A stretch of DNA of 64,000 nucleotides. Source: Acidimicrobiaceae bacterium. Lineage in GTDB: Bacteria; Actinomycetota; Acidimicrobiia; Acidimicrobiales; UBA8592. The stretch spans positions 1 to 64,000 of the forward strand of contig PAQG01000048.1 of assembly GCA_002709645.1 (NCBI GenBank). Direction: 5' to 3'. Under the pieces are notes generated by a model. It saw only the letters and a list, made by a program, of their open reading frames with translations. It was not told the origin of the DNA and made no database searches. Positions 47,282 through 57,742 of the stretch are shown here, piece by piece (positions within the stretch are counted from its first letter, which is position 1; every line of letters starts with the position of its first letter). The position numbers and the translations under genes are program-made.

Positions 47282-47755
47282 ATGGACACAGAACAAAAAA
47301 AAGATAATTCCCGAAAAATAACAACCGAAGATATATCTAGTGAACTTCAAAGACGTGGGCATATCGTGACGTCATGGGAGGGAATAGGTGGTATCACGCT
47401 TCCTACAGAAGCTATAGCAACCATGTACAAAATAGGATTACCAGAAAACCCTGAAGCTCCGACGGTCTTCAAGATGAATTTCCCCCCTGGTTGCACAATT
47501 GAATCACATACCCATGCTTGCGACTATTCTGAGATCGTCCTAGAAGGCTCTCAGATGATAGGTAGGACATGGCTGTACCCAGGTGATGTGCGCATTGGAT
47601 TAGCTAATCGTGGTTATGGTCCGCTCGTAGCAGGGCCGGAAGGAGCTACCGTTCTAGTTATCTTCGCCGATAGCCAATGGCCAGGAATCCCACTCGGGAA
47701 AGGGGCCGGAGATACACTCGGCACAAATGAAATAACGGACCGATTTGAAGCCTGA
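47282..47755 (+). CDS. cupin-like domain protein
   Basis: MNFPPGCTIESHTHACDYSEIVLEGSQMIGRTWLYPGDVRIG cupin-type motif. Confidence 0.68.
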   Translation: MDTEQKKDNSRKITTEDISSELQRRGHIVTSWEGIGGITLPTEAIATMYKIGLPENPEAPTVFKMNFPPGCTIESHTHACDYSEIVLEGSQMIGRTWLYPGDVRIGLANRGYGPLVAGPEGATVLVIFADSQWPGIPLGKGAGDTLGTNEITDRFEA

Positions 47756-48656
47756 AAACGAAAAACAAATACACAAGAGACAACCCTGGGTCTCGTCAGT
47801 GACATATGACGCAATTAAACATTTCGTTTGGGGGATAGGTGACAACAACCCATTATGGGCTACTTCAGCGCCTCCTTCATTCGTGTATGCGATTGATGAA
47901 ACTACCATCGCTCCAGGATATAAAGACCACCAGCGCCATTACGAATCTGTCATTTTGGAATGGTTTCAACCATTTACAATTGGTGAAAAAATTCACACAG
48001 AACAGTCATGCGAAAAAGAAGTCTTCGAAGACGATAAGAGCATTTTTCATCAAACTGGGAAAACAAGATTTATCACCGAAACGGGTAAGGTCCTAGCTGA
48101 ATCTACTGTAGTTTGCCGACGGGATATGATGCCGTTACCGGAACCAGAGAACCGCCCAGAAATCCGATACTCAGAGGAAGAGTTAACAGCTATAGAAAGA
48201 AAAATACTTGTAGAACAAAGGCGCGGACCTAAACCGAGATTTTGGGAAGATACGAAAAATGGAGAAGAATTAGGCAACGTTACTAAAGGGCCACTCAGCA
48301 TTATGGACATCGTTGCATGGTGTTCAGGGACACAAGGTGCGCCAAACAACTCCAAAGATTTTAGTACTGGCGGACTGCTAACTCAGGCAGCGACAGGCCC
48401 ACAATTAACCTCTTGGCTTATCCACTTAATAACAAACTGGCTGGGAGACCATGGAACGCTAGTCCGGTTGGAGGCCAATCTTGGAGGGAGTCCTCTTTTA
48501 GGAAGCACAACGACAATCTCTGGGGCAGTCACGAACCTAGGAAAAAATGAAGATGCATCATGGTGTGAGCTCTCCATCCAGGGCCACCTGCAGAACTTCG
48601 AGCGTATCATTGATGGAACAGCGATTGTGCATTTGCCAAGCAAAGAGAACCAGTAG
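47745..48656 (+). CDS. MaoC/FAS1-like (hot-dog) dehydratase-domain protein
   Basis: AIKHFVWGIGDNNPLWATS...APPSFVYAIDETTIAPG; TTG start overlapping the cupin gene's end; similar to 49803..50972. Confidence 0.72.
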   Translation: MKPENEKQIHKRQPWVSSVTYDAIKHFVWGIGDNNPLWATSAPPSFVYAIDETTIAPGYKDHQRHYESVILEWFQPFTIGEKIHTEQSCEKEVFEDDKSIFHQTGKTRFITETGKVLAESTVVCRRDMMPLPEPENRPEIRYSEEELTAIERKILVEQRRGPKPRFWEDTKNGEELGNVTKGPLSIMDIVAWCSGTQGAPNNSKDFSTGGLLTQAATGPQLTSWLIHLITNWLGDHGTLVRLEANLGGSPLLGSTTTISGAVTNLGKNEDASWCELSIQGHLQNFERIIDGTAIVHLPSKENQ

Positions 48657-48740
48657 ACAGGTCAGCGAGGCCTAAAAACATGAAGGGATCTGGACTACGT
48701 TGAAAGAAGAAGTAAGCTGGCTCGAGAAGGGAATCTAAGA

Positions 48741-49799
48741 GTGAAATTCGGAATCATTGAGATATCGCAACCAGATAAAAGTCGAGAAGAATACCCATTT
48801 CGAGAGATACATGAACGGGTAACGAAAGAGGTAATTGAAGCAGATGAACGAGGATACGACATGTGCTGGATTGCTGAACATCACGCCAGTACGGGATATG
48901 GAATACTTCCAGACCCACTGCTATACGTGGCATACCTTGCTTCACAAACCAAAAACATCACTCTATGCAGCGGGGTGATGGTTGCTCCATTGCACAACCC
49001 TGTTCGTCTTGTTGAAAATATTGCGTTCGTTGACATCCTCACCAATGGACGAGTTGCTTTCGGTATTGGTTCAGGGTATCGAGAACACGAATTCAAAGCC
49101 TTAGGAGCTGATTTCGAGAATAGAAGGAAATATCAGGCTGAAGCTCTTGAAGTCATGATGGAGCTTTTTCATACACATCAGATTGACCATCAAGGAACGT
49201 ATCTTCCTAACTACAAAATCACTGGGGATTATGAAATCCTGCCACGCCCCGTTCAACTCCCGCACCCGCCCATGTACATGGGTGCATCAAGTGATGAATC
49301 AATTGAGAACTGCGCAAAGTATGGACTTGGACTGCTAACGTCAACACTTACTCCGATTCAAGAGCTTGTTCCAAAGTGTCAGCATTACTTACAGAAATGT
49401 GAAGAGACAGAAAGCCCCTATAACGCTAATCCAGGACATGGAACTATTGGTATAGGCCGGATGGTTTATGTTGCTGATACTGACGAGCAAGCTAAAGAAG
49501 AAGCTTCAGAATCAGTTTGTAAACACGTGGATTCATTCACTGGTGCCGCTTCCTCTGGATATCTAGGAAAAGTATCTAATTCCAGTCAAGAGGAACTTCA
49601 TGGTGCCAGCTATGAACAGCTTCGTGAAGATACGATTATCTATGGCTCTCCAGAAAGCGTTATTGAGAAGATTAAATACATGGAAGAAGTTACAGGAGCT
49701 GATTCATTAATCCTGCACTTCCCCCCATATAACACACGTGAACAAAATGCTCGCGTTCTCGCTCAATTCGCTGAAGATGTTATCCCAAAGTTCCGATAA
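48741..49799 (+). CDS. LLM class flavin-dependent oxidoreductase
   Basis: VRLVENIAFVDILTNGRVAFGIGSGYREHEFKALGADFENRRKYQAEALEVM. Confidence 0.9.
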   Translation: MKFGIIEISQPDKSREEYPFREIHERVTKEVIEADERGYDMCWIAEHHASTGYGILPDPLLYVAYLASQTKNITLCSGVMVAPLHNPVRLVENIAFVDILTNGRVAFGIGSGYREHEFKALGADFENRRKYQAEALEVMMELFHTHQIDHQGTYLPNYKITGDYEILPRPVQLPHPPMYMGASSDESIENCAKYGLGLLTSTLTPIQELVPKCQHYLQKCEETESPYNANPGHGTIGIGRMVYVADTDEQAKEEASESVCKHVDSFTGAASSGYLGKVSNSSQEELHGASYEQLREDTIIYGSPESVIEKIKYMEEVTGADSLILHFPPYNTREQNARVLAQFAEDVIPKFR

Positions 49800-49802
49800 G
49801 TC

Positions 49803-50972
49803 GTGTCAGTGACCCCTGAACGCTGGGGAGTAATTGACGAAACTTCGATCAATGAAGCCCGTGAACTTCTCGGCGTGCCCCTTAGGCGTGACCGAATGCA
49901 GTGGAATGCTGTAGCAACCCAAGACGCTATTCGCCAGTTCGCAGATGGCGTTGGAGACCCGAACCCATTATGGCGTGATTCAGAATACGCTGCACAAACT
50001 AGGTGGGGCAGTATTCTTGCACCTCCGTCTTTTCTTTATTCAGTAGATGCAACAATTGTCGCTCCTAAATTGCCGGGAGTTCAATGGATCTATGCTGGGA
50101 CACGGTGGCGCTGGTATGACGTTATACGAGCAAATGATGAGTTTGATGTCTCAGTGGTATTTACAAAAATGGAAGAGAAAACTGGGCGGAGATTCGGAAT
50201 CTGGGTTTTGCAAACAGGTGAGATTACATACCGGCTAAAAGATGGCAGTTTGCTCTGCATGGCTGAAGGGCGTGTCGCCCGGACACCCCGCAGGGAAAAA
50301 CGGAAATTGAAAAAGAAATCACTCAAACGGGAAAAACTGCCTAAAGTCACGTACACCCCAGAATTGAAAAATAAAACAACTGAGACCGGTGCAACGCCCA
50401 TCTGGGAAAGTGTCAATATTGGTGACGTTATCGGACCTATTTCTCAAATATTAACGCTGAATAGGATCTTTCAATGGTATACGGGGGCACAAGGGGCACT
50501 TCATTATGGTGGAGCGCATGGAGATGCAGTTCGGTACCGAAATCGGCATGATGATTACGAAATCAATAAAGAAACCGGAGCGAAAGATTCTGCCGCTCGA
50601 GGCCACTTCTCATCCAAAGAAGGAAAAGATGTAGGTATGGGTGGGGCATATGACGTTGGACTTCACCGAATAGCTTGGGTCATAGAAATGCTTACAGACT
50701 GGATGGGTGTTGAGGGGCATTTGGCGGAAGTTGATATTGATGTCCTGAAGCCAAACATTGTCGGCCATATAACCTATTTCACCGCTGAAGTAACCAAAAA
50801 ATGGTTTGAGGAACACCCCTTCGTGGCTTTAAGAATTCAAGGGAAAAACCAATTTAGTGAAATCACCACAGAAGGAACTGCAATTGTTGCTTTACCAGCA
50901 GAAGAGTATGGCCCAGTTGCACTTCCATTGTTTGGTGGGAATCCAAAACGCTGGGTAGAAAACATAAAATAA
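49803..50972 (+). CDS. MaoC/FAS1-like (hot-dog) dehydratase-domain protein
   Basis: AIRQFADGVGDPNPLWRDSEYAAQTRWGSILAPPSFLYSVDATIVAP; 389 aa. Confidence 0.75.
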   Translation: MSVTPERWGVIDETSINEARELLGVPLRRDRMQWNAVATQDAIRQFADGVGDPNPLWRDSEYAAQTRWGSILAPPSFLYSVDATIVAPKLPGVQWIYAGTRWRWYDVIRANDEFDVSVVFTKMEEKTGRRFGIWVLQTGEITYRLKDGSLLCMAEGRVARTPRREKRKLKKKSLKREKLPKVTYTPELKNKTTETGATPIWESVNIGDVIGPISQILTLNRIFQWYTGAQGALHYGGAHGDAVRYRNRHDDYEINKETGAKDSAARGHFSSKEGKDVGMGGAYDVGLHRIAWVIEMLTDWMGVEGHLAEVDIDVLKPNIVGHITYFTAEVTKKWFEEHPFVALRIQGKNQFSEITTEGTAIVALPAEEYGPVALPLFGGNPKRWVENIK

Positions 50973-50993
50973 TTAAATCAAGAATGGACGAAG

Positions 50994-52574
50994 ATGGAAC
51001 TAAATGGAATTGAGATTGAACACACCAATATGCGTGATGTTTTTCTTGCCCGCACTGCATTAGGTACTAAACCTTTATTGATATGTGATGGAGAAACCCT
51101 CACCTATCAAGATGCACACGAGCGATCAAATCGAGTTGCCAGCACACTCACCGGATATGGAGTAAAAAAGGGAGATGTCGTAGCAACCTTCATGTATAAC
51201 TCAATTGATCATGCAGCAGTTTGGTATGCGTGTGTCAAACTCGGAGCGATCTTCGCTTCACTCAACGTCTCGCTTGCCCCGAATGAACTCGTCTATAGTC
51301 TCGGCGACACTAACGCAAAGGTGGTCATTGTTGATAATGACCTTTTAGACGTATACAAAGAGGCACAACCCAATTTTGCTCACCAACCCATAGAAATCCT
51401 CTGGCGAGGTTCGCAATCAAACAATCTCATTCCATTTGAAACCCTGTATGACGGCGAAGACACTCTTCCATCAGTGGAGATAGCCCCGAACGATCCAATG
51501 TCCATAATCTACACCGGTGGTAGCACTAGCATGCCTAAAGGGGTTCTCGCACCACACCTGCACTACATCGGAGCAGCTGAACGATACAAAGAAATTACCC
51601 AATCGCAACCCGATGACGTCCATTTCGCTAACTCACATTTTTTTCACGTCGGAGGGCAGCAATTTGGAGTGATGGGTCCCCTGTATTGCGGGACTACAGG
51701 AGTTATGACGAAATGGTTCAGTGTTTCCAACTACTGGGATATAGCAAGAGAAACAGAAGCTACGATCATTGACCCCATTGGAACAATGATTTCTGCATTG
51801 CTAACGCGTGAACCATCAGCGCAAGACCGCGACCACAAAGTAAGGGTCGGGATAGGTATCGCTTCCGGACAAGTACGTTCATCATTTAGAAAAGAATTCG
51901 AAGAACGATTCGGAGTTCCGCTTCTCGAAGTCTACGCAATGACCGAAGTCGGTGTTCTACTCTGTAGCGAACGATTAGATGACAAGACAGAAGACAGTTG
52001 CGGAAAAACATATGGATGGGCTGACATATCTATTGTTGATGAGAATGATTGCCCTGTCCCGATAGGGGAGCAAGGTCAAATATTACTTCGCCCTAACGGA
52101 GCGAATTGTTTCATGTTGGAATACATCAACAAGCCCAAAGAAACAATTCAAGCATGGCGAAACCTTTGGTATCACAGCGGGGATATCGGTTATTTAGATA
52201 AGGAAGGGTATTTACATTTCGTTGGGAGGCAGGCCCATTGGGTTCGTGTGCGAGGAGAGAATGTTTCGGCCTTTGAAGTAGAGAAAGTTCTTACCGAACA
52301 TGAAAGCGTTAAGGACTGTGCGATTGTTGGTGTTCCTGGCGATCTCGGAGAAGAAGATATCAAAGCGTATATTCACTTGGAAGAAAACACTGACTTAGAC
52401 CCTTCGGATATCATCGCTTGGTGTGAGGAGCGTCTCGCATATTTTAAAGTTCCTAGATTTGTTGAGTTCGTAACAGAATTTCCAAGGACGATAACTAAAC
52501 AGGAGATTGAACGTCATGCTTTACGAGAGCGAGGCAGGGGCGATTCCTGGGACCGGCTTAATGAGCAAAATTGA
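50994..52574 (+). CDS. AMP-binding acyl-CoA ligase
   Basis: SIIYTGGSTSMPKGVLAPH; YAMTEVG; LWYHSGDIGYLDKEGYLHFVGRQAHWVRVRGENVSAFEVEKVL. Confidence 0.92.
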   Translation: MELNGIEIEHTNMRDVFLARTALGTKPLLICDGETLTYQDAHERSNRVASTLTGYGVKKGDVVATFMYNSIDHAAVWYACVKLGAIFASLNVSLAPNELVYSLGDTNAKVVIVDNDLLDVYKEAQPNFAHQPIEILWRGSQSNNLIPFETLYDGEDTLPSVEIAPNDPMSIIYTGGSTSMPKGVLAPHLHYIGAAERYKEITQSQPDDVHFANSHFFHVGGQQFGVMGPLYCGTTGVMTKWFSVSNYWDIARETEATIIDPIGTMISALLTREPSAQDRDHKVRVGIGIASGQVRSSFRKEFEERFGVPLLEVYAMTEVGVLLCSERLDDKTEDSCGKTYGWADISIVDENDCPVPIGEQGQILLRPNGANCFMLEYINKPKETIQAWRNLWYHSGDIGYLDKEGYLHFVGRQAHWVRVRGENVSAFEVEKVLTEHESVKDCAIVGVPGDLGEEDIKAYIHLEENTDLDPSDIIAWCEERLAYFKVPRFVEFVTEFPRTITKQEIERHALRERGRGDSWDRLNEQN

Positions 52575-52634
52575 AAAACAACGAAATAGAAAATAAGTTC
52601 TTTTTTCTGTTTCTGTGATAGCTTGAAACGACTG

Positions 52635-52708
52635 GGGCGCATAGCTCAGTTGGCTAGAGCACCTCGTTTACACCGAGGGGGTCAGGGGTTCGAGTCCCTT
52701 TGCGCCCA
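52635..52708 (+). tRNA. tRNA-Val (UAC)
   Basis: Acceptor GGGCGCA/TGCGCCC, anticodon stem CCTCG-TTTACAC-CGAGG, T-arm AGGGGTTCGAGTCCCTT. Confidence 0.96.
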
Positions 52709-52729
52709 CTAGAAAGAGGAGTAATAGTT

Positions 52730-54055
52730 ATGACAGATACCACAGAAACAACTGCCACAGACTTTTTCGATGCTTCAATCCGCACGCCGGAGATGGAAAT
52801 GTCAGAAATTGGCGCTGGCGTCCCAGCGGCAGCCGACCTAGATATCGCTGAAATCAATCCAGCTAACCCCCACTTATTTAGGGAAGATCGTTGGCAGGAT
52901 CACTTCGCACGTCTACGAGTAGAAGACCCAGTACATTTTAATGAAATTGAAACAGCTGGCCGGTACTGGTCAATTACCAAATACGCCGATGTACGAGCCG
53001 TTGACGGGGACTGGGAAACCTACTCCTCAGCGAAAGGCATCACATTAGGGCTAAAAGAGATCGCCAATTCAGAAGAAATGGAACAACCAGGTATACAAAC
53101 ATTCATTGCAATGGATCCACCAGAGCACACAGCGCAACGCAAGACAGTTCGAAGCATTTCAGCTCCAAGTAATCTCCGCAACATTGAACCTATGATCCGT
53201 GAACGAACAACTGAACTACTTGACTCTCTACCTGAAGGAGAAACATTCGATTGGGTAGATACTGTCTCAATTGAGCTAACGACTTTGATGTTGGCAACAT
53301 TGTTTGATTTCCCAATGGAAGATCGCCGCAAACTCACCCGATGGTCTGACATCCTCTTCGCTATCCCCGGACCTGGTGGCGTGGTTGAAACACAACAACA
53401 GAAAATCGATGAACTACTCGAATGTGTTGACTATTTCGAAGGACTCTTTGAGGAACGAAGAGAGAACCCGGGATTTGATCTCGTCTCAATGCTCGCTAAT
53501 GGCGAAGCCACCAAAGACATCCCACCATTACAACAACTCGGGAACCTGCTGTTATTAATCGTCGGTGGAAATGACACTACCCGAAACACCATGACGGGTA
53601 GCGTCTATGGCCTCAATAAATTCCCCGATCAATATGACAAACTGATTGCTAATCCAGATCTCATACAGAATCTTGTGCCCGAAGTAATCCGATGGCAAAC
53701 CCCTCTCGCGTACATGCGCCGAACCGCCACGCGCGATACCGAACTCGGTGGCAAACAAATCAAAAAATATGACCAATTACTCATGTGGTATCTCTCTGCC
53801 AATCAAGACGAAGATGTTTTTGAGAACGCTAGTGTTCTTGATATTGAGCGGGACAATGCCGACCGTCAACTCTCATTCGGATATGGGATCCACTTCTGCA
53901 TGGGTAGCCGAATTGCTGAACTTCAACTTCGAATAGTATGGGAGGAAATCCTAAAGCGTTTCACACGTATAGAAATTCAAGATGAACCCGAGCGGGTCTT
54001 CTCAAGTTTCGTCCACGGCTACGCTAACCTTCCAGTAACAGTTACTCGACGCTAA
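52730..54055 (+). CDS. cytochrome P450
   Basis: Heme motif FGYGIHFCMGSRIAELQLR; IVGGNDTTRN I-helix. ATG 22 nt after tRNA-Val, preceded by AGAAAGAGGA; the longer ORF start at 52700 lies inside the tRNA. Confidence 0.93.
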   Translation: MTDTTETTATDFFDASIRTPEMEMSEIGAGVPAAADLDIAEINPANPHLFREDRWQDHFARLRVEDPVHFNEIETAGRYWSITKYADVRAVDGDWETYSSAKGITLGLKEIANSEEMEQPGIQTFIAMDPPEHTAQRKTVRSISAPSNLRNIEPMIRERTTELLDSLPEGETFDWVDTVSIELTTLMLATLFDFPMEDRRKLTRWSDILFAIPGPGGVVETQQQKIDELLECVDYFEGLFEERRENPGFDLVSMLANGEATKDIPPLQQLGNLLLLIVGGNDTTRNTMTGSVYGLNKFPDQYDKLIANPDLIQNLVPEVIRWQTPLAYMRRTATRDTELGGKQIKKYDQLLMWYLSANQDEDVFENASVLDIERDNADRQLSFGYGIHFCMGSRIAELQLRIVWEEILKRFTRIEIQDEPERVFSSFVHGYANLPVTVTRR

Positions 54056-54060
54056 TAATC

Positions 54061-54810
54061 CTATACTGAACCAAATTTGAGCAAAGTGTCATGTAATGCT
54101 GCGCTACCGCTGGCAATGATTCTTCTCCGGAAAGCAAAATCAGACCCAAAGGACGAAAACCCTATTTCCTCATTCATGGAAGTAGTGACGTTCGCACCGG
54201 CTTCTTCACAGATCAGGGCAGCCCCCGCATAATCCCAAATAGCTAATCCAGAACTGAAATCAACAAAACCATCAAAAATCCCATCAGCGACACAACAAAG
54301 ATCCAAAGCGGCCGAACCCATTGTCCGATACTGCTTCCACCCAAGATGATGAGGAGGCAAGTCATTGAAAACAATAATTGCTTCTCCAACGTTTTCAACA
54401 GGAGAAGAAGAAAGTTTAAAGCCATCTCGTTCTGCTCCCGCTCCACGTTCTGCACTATATGAAACACTCGTAGCAAGGTTACGCACATAGGAAAGAACAG
54501 CGCCTTCTTGGTTAACGACACAAATACTTAGCGCATACCAAGGCAATCCGAGGGAAGCATTTGTGGAACCATCAATCGGATCTATAACAGCGATGAAAGG
54601 GCGATCAAGGCCAATAGGATCGGATTCCTCGCTTATGACGCCTAAACCCGAACCTTCAAGCATGGGGACAGCAATAGCATTAGCTACGACATCATGTTTG
54701 TACTGTCCCGGGTGACCATCAGATTTCCCCCAATCGTCAAGGTCATCTAAACCTGACTCAATCGCCTCACCAATAGTACAGAAAAGATCATGAAAGGAAT
54801 CAGTACGCAT
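54061..54810 (-). CDS. inositol monophosphatase family protein
   Basis: GVISEESDPIGL; VIDPIDGSTNASLGLPWYALSI; AIWDYAGAALICEEAGA. Confidence 0.9.
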   Translation of the reverse strand: MRTDSFHDLFCTIGEAIESGLDDLDDWGKSDGHPGQYKHDVVANAIAVPMLEGSGLGVISEESDPIGLDRPFIAVIDPIDGSTNASLGLPWYALSICVVNQEGAVLSYVRNLATSVSYSAERGAGAERDGFKLSSSPVENVGEAIIVFNDLPPHHLGWKQYRTMGSAALDLCCVADGIFDGFVDFSSGLAIWDYAGAALICEEAGANVTTSMNEEIGFSSFGSDFAFRRRIIASGSAALHDTLLKFGSV

Positions 54811-54929
54811 AAGACAAGCGTACACCCGAAAAGAAATACGAAAAATTAATGACTTCACTCAATGGTGTAGACGGCAGCAAAGAGACAACGTAACGTGGTC
54901 ACATGGGTAAAAGAAGAGAACTTATAAAA

Positions 54930-55367
54930 ATGAGCGAAGCAGAAATAGAGGATTTCATCTCCCGACAAAAAAGTTTACAGGTCGCTACTATCAACAGGGA
55001 TGGCACCCCACACCTCTCAACTCTATGGTTTGACATCGTTGACGGAGATATTGTTTTTGAGACATTCACGAAATCCCAGAAAATAAAAAATTTAGAGCGC
55101 GATAACCGAATAAGTTGCCTACTCGAAGATGGATTAGTATATGAAAAATTACGTGGCGTACAAATCAACGGAATCGCCGAACTCTACACAGAATCAGATG
55201 ACGTACATAATTTAGCCCGAGGAGTGATGGCTAGAAACAACCCCGATATCCCTGAAGAGATGCTTGATGACGTAGCTAAAGCAATGTCCGCTAAAAGAAC
55301 AGCAGTGGCAGTGAAGGCAACAAAAGTCATTTCTTGGGACCATGGGAAACTCGGCGGAACATACTAA
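54930..55367 (+). CDS. PPOX class / pyridoxamine 5'-phosphate oxidase family protein
   Basis: SRQKSLQVATINRDGTPHLSTLWFDIVDGDIVFETFTKSQKIKNLERDNRISCLLEDG. Confidence 0.87.
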   Translation: MSEAEIEDFISRQKSLQVATINRDGTPHLSTLWFDIVDGDIVFETFTKSQKIKNLERDNRISCLLEDGLVYEKLRGVQINGIAELYTESDDVHNLARGVMARNNPDIPEEMLDDVAKAMSAKRTAVAVKATKVISWDHGKLGGTY

Positions 55368-55418
55368 ACCCGAATAGTGACATCACCAACAACCCATACA
55401 GCGCTACCGTAAATAGTT

Positions 55419-57719
55419 GTGCGACAAATCACTGTCCTTTTCCGTTTAGCAATAGTACTGGCCCTGACCGGTATAGTCGTTGGCATTGTCGCCGTACTTT
55501 CAGGGCCGCAAATTAAGGAAGTAGCCACATCAGGCGAATGGTCACATTCACCGGTAGCACTTGCAAGTACCGGAACCCGGTCATTGATTTACGACCAGAA
55601 TGGTGAGCTTATGGCTACATTCTTTGACGAAAACCGTTCACCAATCCTCCTAGATCTCATACCGGTAGAAGTCCGTGAAGCCATATTGGCCATAGAAGAC
55701 GCAAACTTCTACGGCCACCAAGGAGTGGACCTTAAAGCAACAGCGAGAGCGCTTATAGAAAACGTAGATGCTGGTGGTATTAGCCAAGGCGGATCAACCA
55801 TCACCCAACAACTAATAAAAAACCTTGTTCTCACTCCAGAACAAACAGTTGAGAGGAAAATGCAAGAAGCAGCATTGGCGGTACGTCTAGAAGACCAACT
55901 TACGAAAGATGAAATCTACGAAATATATCTCAACACAGTTTTTTTTGGTAGTACGGCGTATGGAATTAAAGCAGCTGCAGAAGTCTATTTTGGTTTAGAT
56001 CTGGCGAACAAAACCCCTGACGAAATCAAAACGACATTAGATGAAGGTCTTGGGTGGCCAGAAGCAGCACTCTTAGCATCGTTAATAAGTAATCCCAGCG
56101 TGAACGACCCAACAGTTAACCCACAGATCGCTACCTATCAAAGACGAATCGTATTAGAACGATTAGCTGAACTTGGCTATTTCACACAAACAGAAGCAGA
56201 GGAATACGCGCTTGCTCCTCTTCCAACTCAAAGATTTCAACCATCTCTCCCTTCCGCCGACGATTTCTTCGTCGCCGAAGTACGACGCAGCCTGCTTGAA
56301 GATCCGACATTTCTAGGTGGCGGAATAGAATCACGATTGGAAGACCTACTCGGTATAAACGGTGGCATTCGCGTATATACAACCTTCGACCCAGCCACAC
56401 AGCAAATGGCATTAGATGCTAGAGATGAAGTACTAAGAGACAAATGGGGTGTTGACCCATTCTTTACAGTCTCTATCGCTTCACTTGACCCAGACTCAGG
56501 TGCGGTTCGCGCCATGATCGGTGGTGAAAGCTTTGATAGTGAAAGCCAGTTCAACCTCGCTACACAGGGACGAAGACAACCCGGCTCATCTTTCAAAACG
56601 ATTGTGCTAGTCGCCGCTCTGCAAAGGGGTATCCAAACTGACGATAAGGTCAATGGTGAAGGCCCATGTGAATTCCCCGAAGAAACAGAACCCGATGGCG
56701 TCTACGAAGCGAACAATTTTGCTAATGATGACGGTGAAATAGCTGAAGTCAGAGACCTTTTGCTGGCATCATCAAACTGTGGCTTTTTGAAATTAGGACA
56801 ACTCACAGGTTTGAATAATGTTATTGATACAGCAAAAGCCCTTGGTATCAAATCTGAAATGCTACCAGTTATTTCATTGCCACTAGGGGTTGAAGAAGTC
56901 AGTCCCATGGAGATGGCGAACTCATACGCAACACTCGCTACAGGTGGACTTCGGAGAGAACCCTATTTCATTGAACGAATTGAAAGGCTTGTTGATGAAG
57001 AGTGGGTGTCAATCTATGAACATGAAGATGACGACCGATATCTGCCTGAACGGGTCATTACCGAAACAGTTTCGTGTTGGGCAACCGAAATATTATGGGA
57101 AAATGTGAGAGGAGGAACAGGAGTGCGGGCTGGCTGGCCTATGGGAGCTCAACCGGCAGCTGGAAAAACCGGCACTACCGAAAATTTTGAAGACGCTTGG
57201 TTCGTTGGATACACACCGTATCTCGCAACAGCTGTATGGATGGGAAACCCAGATGAGAAAATTGCTATGAGAGGGATATACCCGTACGGAAATGTCACAG
57301 GAGGTTCGTTCCCCGCAGAGGTATGGGGTGCTTTTAACTCAAAATACCACGCTGAACTGCCAACACGAGCATTCCCTTATTGCAGGTCATTTAGTCAGGA
57401 AGGAGAGTACCTTCGAACAGCCGACGACCCTGAAGCTGGTACTAATCCATGCCCTGATCAAATAGCTTTAGATTATTACGGCGATGAAGAGATAGATGCC
57501 TGCGAAGATGAACTCCCAGAGGAATTCATTGAATGCGAATACGAATATGACTACCTCAATATTGATGCAGTACGAGTAACTGTCTACTGTGGTGACCCAC
57601 CTGAAGAAGAAGAGGAAGAGGACCCAGCCGAAGGAGATCTAGAAGATGAGAATCAAGGTGAAGAAGAATCAACAGAAGAAAATGAAAGCGAAGAGAATCA
57701 GGACGAAGGCAACGAATAA
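55419..57719 (+). CDS. bifunctional penicillin-binding protein (GT51 transglycosylase plus transpeptidase)
   Basis: IEDANFYGHQGVDLKATARALIEN; QGGSTITQQLIKNL; transpeptidase motifs PGSSFKT, SSN, KTGTTENFEDAWFVGYTP; highly acidic C-terminal tail. Confidence 0.94.
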   Translation: MRQITVLFRLAIVLALTGIVVGIVAVLSGPQIKEVATSGEWSHSPVALASTGTRSLIYDQNGELMATFFDENRSPILLDLIPVEVREAILAIEDANFYGHQGVDLKATARALIENVDAGGISQGGSTITQQLIKNLVLTPEQTVERKMQEAALAVRLEDQLTKDEIYEIYLNTVFFGSTAYGIKAAAEVYFGLDLANKTPDEIKTTLDEGLGWPEAALLASLISNPSVNDPTVNPQIATYQRRIVLERLAELGYFTQTEAEEYALAPLPTQRFQPSLPSADDFFVAEVRRSLLEDPTFLGGGIESRLEDLLGINGGIRVYTTFDPATQQMALDARDEVLRDKWGVDPFFTVSIASLDPDSGAVRAMIGGESFDSESQFNLATQGRRQPGSSFKTIVLVAALQRGIQTDDKVNGEGPCEFPEETEPDGVYEANNFANDDGEIAEVRDLLLASSNCGFLKLGQLTGLNNVIDTAKALGIKSEMLPVISLPLGVEEVSPMEMANSYATLATGGLRREPYFIERIERLVDEEWVSIYEHEDDDRYLPERVITETVSCWATEILWENVRGGTGVRAGWPMGAQPAAGKTGTTENFEDAWFVGYTPYLATAVWMGNPDEKIAMRGIYPYGNVTGGSFPAEVWGAFNSKYHAELPTRAFPYCRSFSQEGEYLRTADDPEAGTNPCPDQIALDYYGDEEIDACEDELPEEFIECEYEYDYLNIDAVRVTVYCGDPPEEEEEEDPAEGDLEDENQGEEESTEENESEENQDEGNE

Positions 57720-57742
57720 GAATCTTATGGAAGTAAAGAACA

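Noticed and set aside
52654-52857. 67-aa minus-strand ORF overlapping tRNA-Val and the P450 start
   Set aside because: Antisense to a clear tRNA; its KGTRTPDPLGVNE-like peptide is a known artefact of tRNA translation.
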